A DNA stretch of 64,000 nucleotides from Isoetes taiwanensis (lineage: Eukaryota; Streptophyta; Lycopodiopsida; Isoetales; Isoetaceae). The DNA lies in contig JAJEKV010000004.1 of the NCBI GenBank assembly GCA_021234155.1, positions 62,001 to 126,000 on the forward strand, given 5' to 3'. The translations under genes and the position numbers were made by a program. Below, piece after piece: positions 23,942-36,786 of the stretch (position 1 is its first letter; every line of letters begins with the position of its first letter). The notes under the pieces were generated by a model. That model was not told the DNA's origin. It saw nothing but the letters and a program-made list of their open reading frames with translations, and did no database searches.

Positions 23942-25194
23942 CCTTAGCAAAATAAACAAATGGCAACATATCTTGTATAGAACTATAAAACCTCTATTTA
24001 TTTTTGCAATGCAACATCTAGAGCAGTACACTTTCTCCACAATAAAGAAGTAATGTATTATATTCTCATAAATTGCAATGTTGCTTGTGATCCAAACATC
24101 TAGCAATGTGCAAAATGTGCAATATCTGAAAGCTCCAGCATCACCTAAGATTTAGTCTGCTCCGAATGAAAGCCACATTGCCGGATTAGTTAAAAGATAT
24201 ATTAGGTAAAAGATATATCTGCTTTCCTGCATGACATTGAGCAGGCATACCACAAACACGGATGGATATAACTTGTCAGCTATTTTAATTTGAATTCACC
24301 TGGACTTTGTGCAATTCAAACCAAGCATTAATCTGCTCCATGGAAAAGCAACTTTATAGAAGGCTTAGTTGCGTACTTCTTATGTGCCATGTCATAGATG
24401 CCTTATTCTCCAAATTCTGAGATTCGTATCAATAATATCAATTATCCAACATAATATAAAGGGCAATAATGCCATGTCTTCATCCAAAAATCCAAAATTG
24501 CATGTTAGCAAGTGTTTTGGAATTCAGTGCATGACCATGCCTTCAAGCACGTAAGCTGCAAAATACAGGGCTTAGATTTCTGAGTAGCTTACCACTCTGC
24601 AAACTTGTAATGAAACGTTTCCATACTGGGAATTTGCGAGTATCCCATTTGTCTATGGCTTTCGACGTGGCGTTGGCTAGGCATCTCTCATGGAACTATA
24701 AGCGAGATTTACGAACTTTATATAAGAGATCTTTCAAGGCGGAATGAGTGATGAGTTGACATACTCATTGTGTTTGAGGGCCTGTTAATTATGCGGAAGT
24801 TTGCAGAAGTTAGCTAAAGCTGAGGAAACAAGATTGGCACATTAAGCAATGTAAGGATAGCGTTAGTAGAAGCTCCAACTTACTTGTATATTCGATCGAA
24901 AGTTTCCTTTTAATTGCTCTGCAGAATATTGTGGGTAACAGAAACTGAGGCGTTCTTGCTTCTGCAATATATGAGCATCCATTAAACTGATTATCTCCTG
25001 GAGTTAATATTCAGGGAAGCCAATTGATTACCTTCTCTGGTGGTGTAAACTTGGAATCAATCAATAATGTTCTGATTCAAACTGCCAGCAGGTGGATATA
25101 ATTCTGCATGATAATGTGTTGGAGGTTTTGAGACCTTCCAAGGCCCATTAATACATTTCTCTTAGTGATTTGCCAGATGAGGTGAAGTGGATAT
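23942..25194. other. Intergenic sequence, no gene seen
   Basis: No ORF above 69 codons and no recognisable repeat ends. Nothing I can support. Confidence 0.4.
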
Positions 25195-25450
25195 GAGGTC
25201 CGCCATTTTCTTTCTTAGTGCCAGTCACCAACTGCACCTGAACCATGGAACTAGGAAAAAATAGAGCTAAGGCCCTGCGGATGGCAAAAAGAGCTAAAGA
25301 GCGAGACCTTGAAGTTGCGGATCTATGAGGTTGCGCCATTTTCTTTCCTAGTGCACCAACTTTTTTGAACCGTGGAACCGGGGAAAATAGACCTAAGGCC
25401 CCGCGAATTGAAAAAAAGAGTTAAAGAACGGACCTTGAAGCCGAATCCAA
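25195..25450. repeat. Two diverged tandem units, period about 131 bp
   Basis: GAGGT..GCCATTTTCTTTC..TAGTG starts at 25,195 and again at 25,326, followed in both by similar GAACC.TGGAAC and AAGAG.TAAAGA blocks. Confidence 0.8.
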
Positions 25451-25540
25451 CTTTCGAAGTCGCCTCCAAACCCTTGCCTCACTAAACCCTTGCCTTACCA
25501 AGATCCGAAAAGGATCTTTGCACGGATCGATCTTTTTCGG

Positions 25541-25710
25541 GGCCCTTGACTCAACAAGACCCAGGAAATCTCCAAAACTCAAATAACCCTAAAATAACCT
25601 TTTTTCGCAAAGGATGCTACGGATCGTGCTTTTCGTGGCCCTTGACTCAACAAGACCGGAAATCTCCAAAACTCAAATAACCCTAAAATAACCTTTTTTC
25701 GATCGTGCAT
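25541..25710. repeat. Two tandem units, period about 96 bp
   Basis: GGCCCTTGACTCAACAAGAC occurs at 25,541 and 25,637, each followed by nearly the same 50 bp. The first has CCCAGGAAAT where the second has CCGGAAAT. Confidence 0.85.
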
Positions 25711-26079
25711 GTTCGATTAGGGATATTTTTAGGGATATTTAGTGAAATCATAGTTGTAACCATTGAAAAATGTCATTAAAAATAACGTGATAGTATGTGC
25801 ACTCTAGATGTACCGATTAGTATGTCTTATCAAATACCATCACCAAATCATATAAAAACCATAGGAAAAAAAGTATAAAAATATAAAAGAAACCCCCTGT
25901 TATTTTGCTACATATTCTATTCTATTCTATATTCTCGCCTCTCATGGTAATTGCGGCCGCTCCCACCTATAGGACCATATAGGAATTGATGCAATTGCTA
26001 CAGATTTTTTCCTGGATAAAGAAGAAAGCGAATAAGCTTGTGGTTCTTGTGCCAAAGTGGGGTTTATATGTGCATGATA

Positions 26080-26680
26080 ATGACCAGTTCTAACTTGACA
26101 TACGCATCCCTTGCCACTTTAATGACAATTAAAGTGGATAGTGATCAAAATTTATCTCCTCATCTCTATGTCTTGTTCCAATTCAAAAATCTAAAAGGAT
26201 ATTCAAATCTTGCACTTGGAAAATGACATAATCAACAAGAATAGTACCACCTCCATGTCTATCATGTCTGCATGCAATACCTTTACGGCCATTGCTGGAA
26301 TCCATTACAATTTACCATCCCAAAACTTTAAGCAATTGGATGAATTCCATTCCAAATGTCTAGACATGTTTATTAGCATCAAGCGACGAAGATGGCAAAC
26401 CTTTATCATTACAAGACATCCATTAAGGTTCACGCGCATCCTCAAACATAAGTTGAGCCAACTTGCATTGCATATGCACGAATATTAAAATCACCAAGAA
26501 GAATAGCATGTCCTAACTACTTGAATTAAGCAATGTCATCATAAAAATCGTCATAAGGATCATTGCGATCCACATCACATCATAGAAAGGTGATGATGTA
26601 GGTGGAAAGTAACATGCAGCAACAAAAATGGCACTACCATTTGCGTAATGGAGTTGACTCACGTGAAGCGATTATACCGA
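26080..26680 (-). pseudogene. LINE-type endonuclease fragment
   Basis: Read on the minus strand, the region gives DRNDPYDDFYDDIA, then GHAILLGDFNIRA (GDFN is an APE-endonuclease motif) near 26,490, then a Gly/Asp-rich stretch ending near ILVDYVIF. This is the order found in LINE endonucleases. Stops and frame changes are frequent. No RT follows, so it is an isolated fragment. It may lie inside the Helitron-like element that ends at 27,446. Confidence 0.6.
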
Positions 26681-27416
26681 TCAACTTTATCAAGTGCGAT
26701 ATATGGAGCAAGAGCATCCTTAAAATAGCAAGCAACTCATCCGCATCTTTGTTACCAATAGCATTCATTAAATAATGAAAAGTATTGATATCCTATGAAA
26801 TGAGGGAGCCTTTTGGTAGAATGCTCCCAAGTTTCTAAAAGAAAAAGAATGTCCATATCTTTTTCAATTGGGTTCAGCTAACACTTTTACATCAAGGAAA
26901 ACCCAGACAATTCCAAGACACCAATCGAAGGCACCTTTTCTATGAAGGTACATTTAGAGTATGAGCAGTGTGAGCTGAAGATGTTTGGGCCACGACAGTG
27001 GCAACAGCAGCAACAACAACAACAGGTGTACCATTTAGCAACATTGTGAGAGGAGAGCCTGGAGCATGAGATGATGTGGTGGATGTAAAAGATAGAGCAT
27101 TAGAATGTGCATTTGCAGCTTGGGAGTGTGCATGTGAAATGAGAGAATGGACCGAGCAGCAGTGGAACAAGATGTTGTAGAATGATGAAATATATTAGCA
27201 GATGCTATATGAGGTGGTGCAAAGATTGACTTAGTAAGTTAGGATGTCCATATTAGTACTCAAATTTGGCGCTGTGAATTTCAGTGTGTGCAGGCGGTGG
27301 GTTTGCAATGCTCTTACTCCACGTGCATCATTAACAACAACTATTATTGTAAGGTCCAATTTAGCCAACACCAGAGTCTGTACCTTTTGTTGCAATTTAA
27401 CATGCCTAGGACATTA

Positions 27417-27446
27417 GCCCGGCAACGCCGGGCACACGTTTACTAG
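27417..27446 (+). mobile_element. Helitron 3' terminus
   Basis: A 7-bp stem (GCCCGGC, loop AAC, GCCGGGC) is followed ten bases later by CTAG and then T. This is the standard Helitron end: a hairpin, then CTRR, inserted before a host T. The 5' end could not be placed, so element length is unknown; no Rep/helicase is visible, so it would be non-autonomous. Confidence 0.7.
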
Positions 27447-27596
27447 TGCTTCTTTTAGCATATTATGCATCACCAAGTTACATGGACAGCTTTGCCTATC
27501 ATTGTATTCTCTACATCTCTAATTAGATGACGAAGGAACATAAGTCAAAGCTTGTAAACTGTAATATGTGCAACATTTCTGACAATATTGATATTT

Positions 27597-27847
27597 GGGC
27601 AAAAGTATGCTGGTGGGTATCAAAAGCAGGCGTCCGGACACATGCTGACAGCACTCATATAGCACCCCATATGGCAGCTTGTTTAAGGTGTTACTGGTAC
27701 TAGCACATGGTAATTAGGTAATCAATAGAAATATGTAACAACTCCAATTAATAACAAGTGGAATACTATGATAGAATAGTACATCCAGGGTGCTGATCTA
27801 AGTGCTGGGGCCGCGTTTTTTTGATACCCACTAGCATACTTTTGCCC
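27597..27847. repeat. MITE-like inverted repeat
   Basis: 29-bp arms (27,597-27,625 and 27,819-27,847, starting GGGCAAAAGTATGCT) with one mismatch, spanning 251 bp. No coding content. Confidence 0.7.
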
Positions 27848-27870
27848 ATTTGCTATTTTTTGCTTTTGCA

Positions 27871-27912
27871 TCTCTCCCTCTCCCTCTCCCTCTCCCTCTC
27901 CCTCTCTCTCTG
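27871..27912. repeat. (CTCTCC)n microsatellite
   Basis: About six CTCCCT units followed by CTCT. Confidence 0.95.
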
Positions 27913-28384
27913 AACTTGGAACAAAAATGCAAACTTTGTGAGCTTCCATGTGTTTATACATTGTACATATAAATACATGACACGTCACCATGGGAATGTA
28001 ATGATGCATTGGCCATTTATAAAATAAACCAAAAGGGCTAAAGTTAGCTATGCTAAATTGACATTAATTAAATAATCTAATTAATAACTAAAATATGCTA
28101 ACTAATTAGGTTAATTATCCCATTCTTGGCCCAATGGTTTTGACAAGATCCAGTTGGGTTAGATGCATATGGGCTGGGCTGCATGTTAATATTCGAGAGG
28201 CAATTATGTTGTTTGCGCTCGCAACAATGCACCGCTTGATTTGGGGGTGGGCTTCATCGATTGTTAACATCGGCCAAGTAGTGTATTAGTGCTTTATCTC
28301 CACGCCAAAGTTGGGTTGCAAAGACAACGCATGTGCTTATATTTCTAATTATAGGGCCAGGTTTTTTGAAGGCAAGTGTAGTGG

Positions 28385-28634
28385 ATGCATGGGAGAAGAG
28401 CTGCTTCTATTTGGGGCAGTTTTGTATCTATTTTCTCTTGTACTTGTTGTGTTATAATTCTTCCATTTGGCTATGAGAGCCTTTTGAGTCTAGGAAATTG
28501 GCTTCCACTCGTAGTATCCACTCGGAGAAGATGTAGAGGGAAGTCTATAGTACTAGACAATACATGCTTTGTATGTAACTTTTTATATCAATAAAAAGTA
28601 GCAACCTTACCTTCAAAAAAAAAAAAAAAATTAT
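28385..28634 (+). pseudogene. Possible retroposed transcript 3' end
   Basis: A 69-codon ORF (MHGRRAASIWGSF...) is followed by an AATAAA at 28,591 (ATCAATAAAAAGTAGC) and, 20-odd bases later, by a run of about 16 A. The spacing is that of a polyadenylated RNA copied into DNA. The protein is not recognised. Confidence 0.35.
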
Positions 28635-28639
28635 CAAGT

Positions 28640-29930
28640 GCCACTTGGGCCAAATTGATTGGCCCTCAAGAACTTGCCAATTTTGGCCTAATCAAATTGA
28701 GTTAAAAACACCCCAATTTGCCCCAATTTGGGGCAAATGGAGAAGGAGGATGAGCTTATTCAACCGGAGGGGCATGGAGAACCCGAGAGATAGTGGATCT
28801 AGCCAAGATCTGGGTTAGTAGGCTTAGTTAGCTTGAGATTCTAGTTAAGGATTAACCCTTGTGTCCCTATATGGATGATTAACCTTTATTGATGCTCTAG
28901 TTGAGATTATAGATGGATTTATGTATTGTGGTAGTTCGTTTTCGGCACCTCGTGTGCTTGTGGGATAAGGGAGGGTATAGACCTAAAGGCTAGTAGGAGT
29001 AGAGTTGTTTTTAGCTAGAATCCCATAAATCCTAATAAATGCGGCCTGAAGGATATGCCAAGATTGAGCACCATACAACGGGCATAAGGTGAAGTCGATG
29101 TGGAGCCATGTTGAGCCTGGCTACTGGGGCTCCTATAGTGTGCTAGGCTTATAGCGGTAGGTCCTGCCAAGTCGATATATGAGTCCGGGACACCCCCGGG
29201 TCACAGGTGTCATCCTAAAAGAACATCCCGGATCAATAAGTGCGGTGAGTCGATCTATAGATTTTGGAGGGTAAGCAGTGCGGATGGATGGTGGTGTGGT
29301 GCCACGATCCTCTAGCCACCCATGGAACCATTGTGCTCTGGGAGAGGATTCGCCCCTTTCCTGCCTCATCGGACCAGGGAGATGCAACTTGGAGCTCATA
29401 GAATGACTCCATGAGATCACATCTCCGTAGGCTACAAAATGAGCCATAGCATGTTTCAGCCTTATCCTATCATAAAGTGTGCATGTGAGGGGTGGATGGA
29501 GTGGACTACCCTAGCCATTGTTCTATGCCTAACGCCATTGTCATGGTTCTGCCTGTTGTTATCTGGAGACCCTGACCATCAGTCGACCCCCTTGAGTCTC
29601 ATCCCAAGGTAGAACCCTAATTTATGATGCATTTTATATGTTATGTTAGTATTATGTTGTTGTTTGTAAGGATGATGGATAGGCCACCCTTCATGGTGGC
29701 ATATTATTTATGTGTATTGTCACTAGTGCTAACATGTATGTATGCTTTTGCCATATAGGATATGTCATAGAAGGCGTGGGACGAATAACACCTCCGTGCC
29801 CTTCACCCGGACACTTGGCCATCAAAGTGGTCCGAATCAGACGGAGGGCCTTCCCGTGATGATTGAATTGCCATGGGAGGGGAATTTTCCATATTTATAT
29901 GGGAGCATCATATAGGTTCGGGGAGCGTCA
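28640..29930 (+). repeat. LTR related to the 35-kb and tandem-array LTRs
   Basis: Shares block order with 35,031-36,591: TGCCTCATCGGACC..GGGAGATG, AAAGTGTGCATG.GAGGGG.GGATGGAGTGGAC, GGAGACCC..ACC.TCAGTC, and a CACCCTTCATGGTGGC block. It ends at GCGTCA and is followed by a primer-binding site. The 5' boundary is unclear. Confidence 0.65.
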
Positions 29931-29933
29931 TAA

Positions 29934-29945
29934 TGGTATCAGAGC
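29934..29945 (+). other. Primer-binding site (tRNA-iMet type)
   Basis: TGGTATCAGAGC is three bases after the LTR end. This is the classic complement of the initiator-methionine tRNA 3' end used to start reverse transcription in plant LTR elements. No gag-pol follows, so the element is deleted or non-autonomous. Confidence 0.85.
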
Positions 29946-31964
29946 CATGATCTCAGTAGATCAGATCATAGCACTGGCCATGTCCTAATTAGTTGCTCAA
30001 TTAGTTCGTAGTGAGAGCTAATGTAAGGAATCCCCCTAAATTCCTAGGTAACATGCTCAAGTAACTTAGGTGTGTGAGAGATGTAGGAAGGGAAACATAG
30101 GAGGAAAATGTGAGACCATTCTAAGTTTTTAGCAGAAAGAGGTCACTTGCTCTCGGAGGCCATAACTTTTGATAGGGAGCTTGGATAGAGGCATTTTTTA
30201 TACCTTTGCGTAGGACCCTTGAATTAGCTAAGATTCCCTAAAAGCCCCATCAGGAGATGCAACATGTATAAAGTTACGCTCCTCTCCTTTTGTCGCTTTA
30301 AAATTTAATTTTAAACCCAAAAAAACTCCAGCAGCGCAACTTTATATGCCACATATATAAAACCGTCGTATAAAATTCCTTTATACGAAAGAAAAGTTTT
30401 GAAATTTAAGTTGGGCGTCTCTTTTCTGTCATTTTCCCTTTTCGTGTTCCATTAGGAGCTCCTGGCCGCCATATCTGCCGCACCATCGCCATAGCTGGTC
30501 AACGTTGCACCTTCGCCATAATTGATCCTGCCATGCCATCGCCTAAGCTTGACATTGCCCCGCCTGCTCACACCACCTTTGACCCTCGCTTGTGATCATC
30601 TTCTCCCGCCCATGTTCAGATTCTATAGACCTAGTGTCTGGAGACGTGTACCATGCACCATGGAAGGGGAATGCTTTAGCGCACCCTTGATGTCCTATCA
30701 TCAAGCCAAACCCTTTATCACCATGGTAAGCATTCTTTCAATGAATATAGCCATTTCTCGCTAACTCCGTTTTCTATTTAAAATAGAAGACTCCCGCCTA
30801 GCAATTGTCTTTCCCTAAACCAACACCGTGGTGGCAACAAATCCATCGGACTTGTGCAACCATGGCAAGGTGGAAACACCCTAAGGGTTCTTATTGTCAT
30901 TGGTTACGATTCCCAACGACCATATTGTCGAAGTTTTGACGATGAAAGATAGATGGAAATTCCTCCGAAGTGAGATAACCACTTCTAAGTTGGATTCTCA
31001 TCCACTATCGCCTCGATATTCTTTAGGCTAAGGCAATAATATTAAATTATCAACATTTCAAACACATAGCTTTAAATATTTTCCCTAGCAAATGTTTGGG
31101 TAGCGACCGCCCAAACATCATGTGGTTCACATTATCCGCTATTCAACTCCATACACTGGGGTTAAGTAGAATTCAAAGAATTCATCATAGCTAACGTTAT
31201 TTTCTATAGTCTGTAAGCGTTGACTCATCTCACTTTCTAGGAATTATTGGTACAATTTTTGTGCCGGAGACCACTATGAGTTGCCCAATTCTTTAAAATT
31301 AAAGACACTAGTGGTTTACAATCTATACTATTAGTTGAGCCACATATCACCTGGCCACAAAACATAGCAATAAACCAAGAGAATTGACCACCCTAAGGAA
31401 CCATGGTAATAAACTATACCATCAAACCATAATGAGAAAGAATAGGTACTTACTATGTGGATATACCACATTAAAAAATCTTAAATACAAATCATGCTAT
31501 TTAACTCCATCTAGTTATTCAACATATTAACCCACAAAGTAATATTAGTTTATCCTAGTTGTATAACACAAAAAGTAGCAGAGAAAACTAATAACAATTT
31601 TTTTTTTGGGGCCTTGTGTTGGATATGAAGGTGGTCTGCAGAAGACCCCCTCTTCAGGACAACAACACCAGCCACACATCTTCTATCACAAAATGACGAA
31701 AGGGCAAAATTAGGCATGGCATAGGAATTATCAGTCTGCACAAAGCCTGAATCCACATGCATGGAACTGAAACCACGGGCTTTAGGTTGTGAGAGGAAGG
31801 CAATGTTCCTATTAAATAAATTCCAGTTCTATTTATATTTTAGAGATATCAATCTAATATATATGTTGTTGTAAACTACGAGCAATGTTTTCCAATTTGT
31901 ATTTTGTTACCAAATTATGACTAATGTTTCTTATTCTCACTTGTAGATAAGATATCATTCTTCA
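29946..31964. other. Element remains without recognised coding regions
   Basis: Follows the primer-binding site and has no ORF above 80 codons. It is probably the decayed interior of the LTR element and other debris. Confidence 0.35.
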
Positions 31965-32509
31965 ATGTGGGCATATGGACAACACTTTCGCATTGAAGAA
32001 GTTGACAAAGGTCGTGTCACTTTTGACTCTGGAATAATGGCTTCCTTTCTTCAAAGGAGTCAATGTAGTGCAGGGGACATAAATCCTATTGATGGCAATG
32101 TTGATTATATTGGAGTTATTACCAAAATCATGGACTTGAACTTTCGTTCATTCCATGTGAACGTGCTAAAGGCCAAATGGTTCAAAACACAAACCCAAGG
32201 AAGAAATCAAACCATTCGAGTACACCCTTCTGGATTCTATGAGGTAGACACTTCACATGTCTTAAGAGATCTAGACGAGCCTTTTATATTTCCTAGTCAG
32301 TGAAGCAAGTATTTTTCCATGATAATTTAGGGTTAAGAAATGGCGATAGTGGTTCATTCACAACCAACTTCTCAAGAGTTATTGCCATGCCTATCCTCAA
32401 TGATTCTAATTGTGACACCCAAGGATCATCATCCGATATTCCAATTCCTCGTGAGTTGGAGTTGATTGACCCAATTGAAGAAACCATTGACCATGAGCAT
32501 GATTCGTAA
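31965..32509 (+). pseudogene. CACTA-type transposon protein, DUF4216 end (frameshifted)
   Basis: Two overlapping frames, 31,965-32,303 and 32,300-32,509. The first has YIGVITKIMDLNF, VLKAKWFKT, GFYEVDTSH and DEPFIFPSQ; the second continues KQVFFHDN. This is the DUF4216 pattern ('G.i..I.eldy', 'f.c.Wf', 'PFilasq..qVFyv.d') found at the end of plant CACTA/En-Spm proteins. A one-base shift at about 32,300 joins the parts. No intact transposase core is visible upstream. Confidence 0.7.
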
Positions 32510-33039
32510 TTAGAGGACCATCAAGGCCTTCGTAAGGTCTCCAATGCATAACCTAGAACATTGTATACTTGATGACTACTTTAATGAGGTGACATAGAAA
32601 ATGAGACAAAGAGACATGTATCGCGACTCCCTTTGCAATTGGATGATGATGAAATAGAAGAGGTTGAGCAGGATTTGCTATATGACATTACTAAAGACTA
32701 GTTCAACAATGATTTTTTTAAGTATATGTCATTGTCGTTGAGGAATATTGTATTGAGATCCTCTTGATACAATTCCTAATATTATGTATTGGTGAACTTT
32801 TGAATTGTATGAGACAAATATAATAATACACACTTTATTGTATATTCGTTAGCCTTGGCAACCTTGTTCTAGCCACATAGGTATGTATGAAATGAGGACT
32901 TTTGAGAAAATAAAAAATGTAGAGAAAGAGTAGTTATATTAAGAGTGTATAGACAAATGGTTATTTGAATAGATGGCAAGTGTCTCTTTGGTATCTTTGC
33001 ATATGCGATTATTCAAAAGGCTTAAAACGAATAGTAAAG

Positions 33040-33760
33040 TGCATGACTATAAATAGAGTGCATACGATATGAGTCAATGGTATAGTGTTGGACATAAAGT
33101 CAATGGTCGCATCAACTCTAGACATAATGTATAGACAAGAGTTAGATCATATGTTAACATGAGTAGTAGAGTTCATACTATTGAATGAGTCAATAGTAGC
33201 CTCAGACATTTGGTTAGATAGAGTCAATAGTAGCATCAGACATAGGGTTAGAAATAGAGTCAATAGTAGCATCTAATATAGAGTCAGAATTGAAACTAAT
33301 GATAGTGTTAGACATAGCGTCAGAAGTAGAGATCAACATAAAGTCAAGCATAGTGTCAATTGTAAGGTCAGAACTAGAGTCACTGGTAGAGTCAGAATTG
33401 GAACAATGATAGTGTCAGACATAGCGCCGTGGAAGTAGAGGTCAACATAAAGGCAAGCATAAGCGCCAATTGTATGGTTGAGCTAGAGTCGATGGCGTGT
33501 ATGCTTGAAACCCAATGCCAATACCTTTGACTCATAGTGCATCGCTTGTTACGCCGGGTTATAATGTCGATTATAGCAAAAGATTGGTTAAAATGATATA
33601 GCATCATCTTTAGAGTCGAACATAGCCGTCAGTAGAGGTGAACATAAAGTCAAGCATAGCGCCAATTGCAAGGTCGGCGAAAGCGCCACTAGTAGAGTCG
33701 AATTGGAACTAATGATAGTGTCAGACATAGCGTCAGGAGTATAGGTGTTGGCTCGCATTC
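33040..33760. repeat. Degenerate short-period repeats downstream of the CACTA gene
   Basis: Variants of GAGTCAATAGTAGCATCAGACATAG recur many times in 700 bp. Dense subterminal repeats of this kind are typical of CACTA ends, where they bind the transposase. Confidence 0.6.
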
Positions 33761-35025
33761 TTGAGCCAACATAGACATAGTTAGATTTAGTTCAATCGCA
33801 TTTTCTATCTTAATATGATCATGTGGTTTTTAGGTGCAGTTGCAAGTGAGTTTGTTGAAGAATTAGTGGGCAACCATCATAGCATTAAGTGCAAAGAAAA
33901 CCACGATCGTAACGGTTCGCCACGTGAAATCAAGGTTCAAAGAACTTAGAATTTACACAAGGGGAAGGTTATATCGTGATCTAAAGGTAATGGCCCAAGA
34001 GGTATTGCTCACAACATGGTAAGATATGGTGTATAAACTAGAAAATGTCAAACGTACTTGTTTTGTCATCCTCCCAGCTATTCTGCCATGTTTCCTGTCT
34101 ACTTGTTTATCCCTCGCCAATTTTATGCCATACCATGCTGCCTCCCTAGTCCTTCTACTTGTTTTATCACGCACCAGTCTTTATGCCATACCATGATGTC
34201 CATTACTCTGAAATCCATTTGCCTTATCAAGACCTGCTACACTATTGTCTATTCTATATTATGCCGATCATTAAATTGCTAGCACCGAGCTCTCTGGTCA
34301 CATTGCATGGTCACAATACATGAAATAAGCATGAGCAAATCTATCCATCCATTATTGCAAGTGCCAACATAATCTAGTTTACCACAGCCCATCTTGATCT
34401 TTGGACAAAATCGTGATGCACCAAAGACCAAAAAAGCTTAAATCTGCCATTTTATGCCCAAGTTGTTAAGCCTAGTATTTTTGTCTATATAGTTTGCTAG
34501 TTCATGAAAGCGTATTTTTATAACATATATAAGGTTTACATGGTTTTTAAGGGGTCAGATTGTATCAAGAAGAGTATGAAAATAGGGCAATAAGGAATCT
34601 TTGAAACCCCATTTTTTTAGGGAAGGTTTTTTTCTTTTTAGGGATTAACCACCACCACCGAAGTTCTAAGTTTAACTTATTTTAGAAAGTGAAAGGAGGG
34701 TTGATAACGGTATGTTATCAGCCTACTCAAGAAAGGGGCAAAAAGCTCGTTTTGCGATCATCTGGATTCGGGCGGCGCCTCCATGGTTTGATGCAAGGCC
34801 TAACGATGCTATGGCGGCGGCGAGCAAGATGGGCGCCTTGAAGGCGAGGCGGCTAGGGTAGATATGGTTAGGGCGGTTCATACTGGAAGTTCTCGGCGCA
34901 GAATGTGAGAGCTAGTTAGGGTTCTTATCCTTCTGGGAGGGCTAGCCGGGAGCTTGCATTGGCGATCAAGATCGGGTCGGGATGCCAAGTTTTGGCCTCC
35001 GAGGAAGGAGGCGGGGAGCCAGGGG
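33761..35025. other. Flank of the large retrotransposon, no gene seen
   Basis: No supported coding region. GC content rises after 34,740. This is the insertion target side of the 35,031 LTR. Confidence 0.4.
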
Positions 35026-35030
35026 GCAAG

Positions 35031-36591
35031 TGTGGCGTTCCAAAGACAAGATACGGTCCTAGAACGTGATAATCAGATCCTAAATCACGCCACGTACACG
35101 CCACCGACCCACGCGTGTGCAGCCGACGGATAGCCGTGTAAGTAGCCCTAGGGCAACTTGCTAGGAATGTTCACATGTTATTAATGTGCACATATGCACA
35201 TTAATGTGGGCACACTTTTCCATGTAGACACTTTTGCCACCTTGCCATTAATGGCAAGTGGGCCCCTTCCACTATCCCACATGCCAAAAGGGATAATTGG
35301 AAACCCTAGCCCTAAACCCATGTCTATTTAGGTAGGAAAACCCTAACTTGCTAGTTTTCGCCCTTAGGGTTTTAGAGCCCCGCTTTGGCTGCCCCAGAGC
35401 CAAAACCGCATCCCGCACGCCGCTTGCTTAATTAGCCATCGGGCTTCCAATTCGGGATCACCGGCCAGATGGTTGAACTCAGTCGAGGAGCCACTCAAGG
35501 ATCAGGTATTTGGTCAATTTAATAGCTTAAACCGTCTTCTAGTCATAGAACCAAAGAAGTTTAGACTATTAAATTGCCCATAGTAGCTATCTAGGTCCTA
35601 GATCCAGACACTAACTAAAGAACCTAACTCTATGATCTAGATTAGATCTAGTTCTTTAGTTCTTCTATGATGTATATGGATGATGTATCTTTGTGAACCT
35701 TGTATTGGGAAGGGGGGTAGAGGCCCTAAGGCTTGTAGTTGATGCTCTCTAGAGTAGCCTCTCTAGCACACGGTAGATTCGGCCTCAGGCACAAGAACCA
35801 CACCGTTGTGGGTGAAGGGCCGACCGGCTTAGAAAGAGGTTCGTGTTCGACTCTTGAACGATCCCTATGGTGTGTTAGTGCTACCAGGGGATCATTGTGA
35901 CTAGGTCTAATGCCTTGCCACCGAAAGGGCAAGGCATGGGCTCGGCTGCAGGTGGGGTGGGGTTCACCTTCCAATGGGTTCAAGTCGAATACCTGGGCAA
36001 AGGGCCCTCTAGTCACCTTGAGTCAGCATGTAGACCTCTGGAGGGAGTGATCCCTACCTGCCCCATCGGAACTGGGGAGATGAAACCCAGGAATAGCCCT
36101 TTTGGCTATGCATCCGGCGGGCTACAGTCAGGTCCCAACACTTTTCAGCCTACCGCAAAGTGTGTGCATGGGAGGGGCGGATGGAGTGGACAACCCTATG
36201 CCATGTTCATATGCCAGCCAAAGCCATTGCCATGAATTCTGTCTGCAATGAACTCTGGAGACCCAAGCCGTCAGTCATCCCCTTGAGTCTGAGCCCTGGG
36301 TAAAGCTTCCCATATGTATTGTGCTCACCTTGTTTATGCAGATGTGATGGACCACCCTTGGAGGTGGTTATGTGCTTATGTTATATAATCGACATGTATG
36401 TTTACGCCCCGCTAGCCTAGGTTGGCCCCGAGGGAGGGGGTAGAATGACACCTTCACTCTTCCCACCGGGACTCGTTACGGGTGCGCTGATGTGTGGAGG
36501 GCCCTATATCGCTGTGGAGCTGGTATGGGGAGAACTCCTGCTTTGTATACCTGCGGAGGGCAACTGTATCGATGAGTAGGGGACGATCACA
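35031..36591 (+). repeat. 5' LTR
   Basis: Starts TGTGGCGTTC and ends ...GATCACA. Aligns over its length with 60,172-61,740. Differences are clustered at CTG/CAG positions rather than spread evenly. Confidence 0.88.
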
Positions 36592-36593
36592 AT

Positions 36594-36606
36594 TGGTATC
36601 GTGAGC
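36594..36606 (+). other. Degraded primer-binding site
   Basis: TTGGTATCGTGAGC resembles the initiator-Met primer site TGGTATCAGAGC, with CAG replaced by CGTG. Confidence 0.5.
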
Positions 36607-36786
36607 AATGTTCTTAGAGACCAAGAGCAAAGCACGGCCATGTTCCAAAGAGTACCGACTTGATAGGATCCTCAAGCCTCAAAAAAGTGGGAAAATTTTT
36701 CTCATTTTTGTAGTTATGCTAAGCTAGTAACAATTGTTTTAATTGGAATTTGGTAAGATTAAAAGAATAAGCCCAAAATTTTCCAA

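Noticed and set aside
26940-27170. 76-codon Ala/Ser/Thr/Val-rich minus-strand ORF
   Set aside because: Low-complexity composition from a GCAACA/ACAACA repeat; no start context or family signal.
33040-33760. CRISPR-like array
   Set aside because: Repeats are degenerate, of irregular spacing, in a plant nuclear context beside a CACTA gene.
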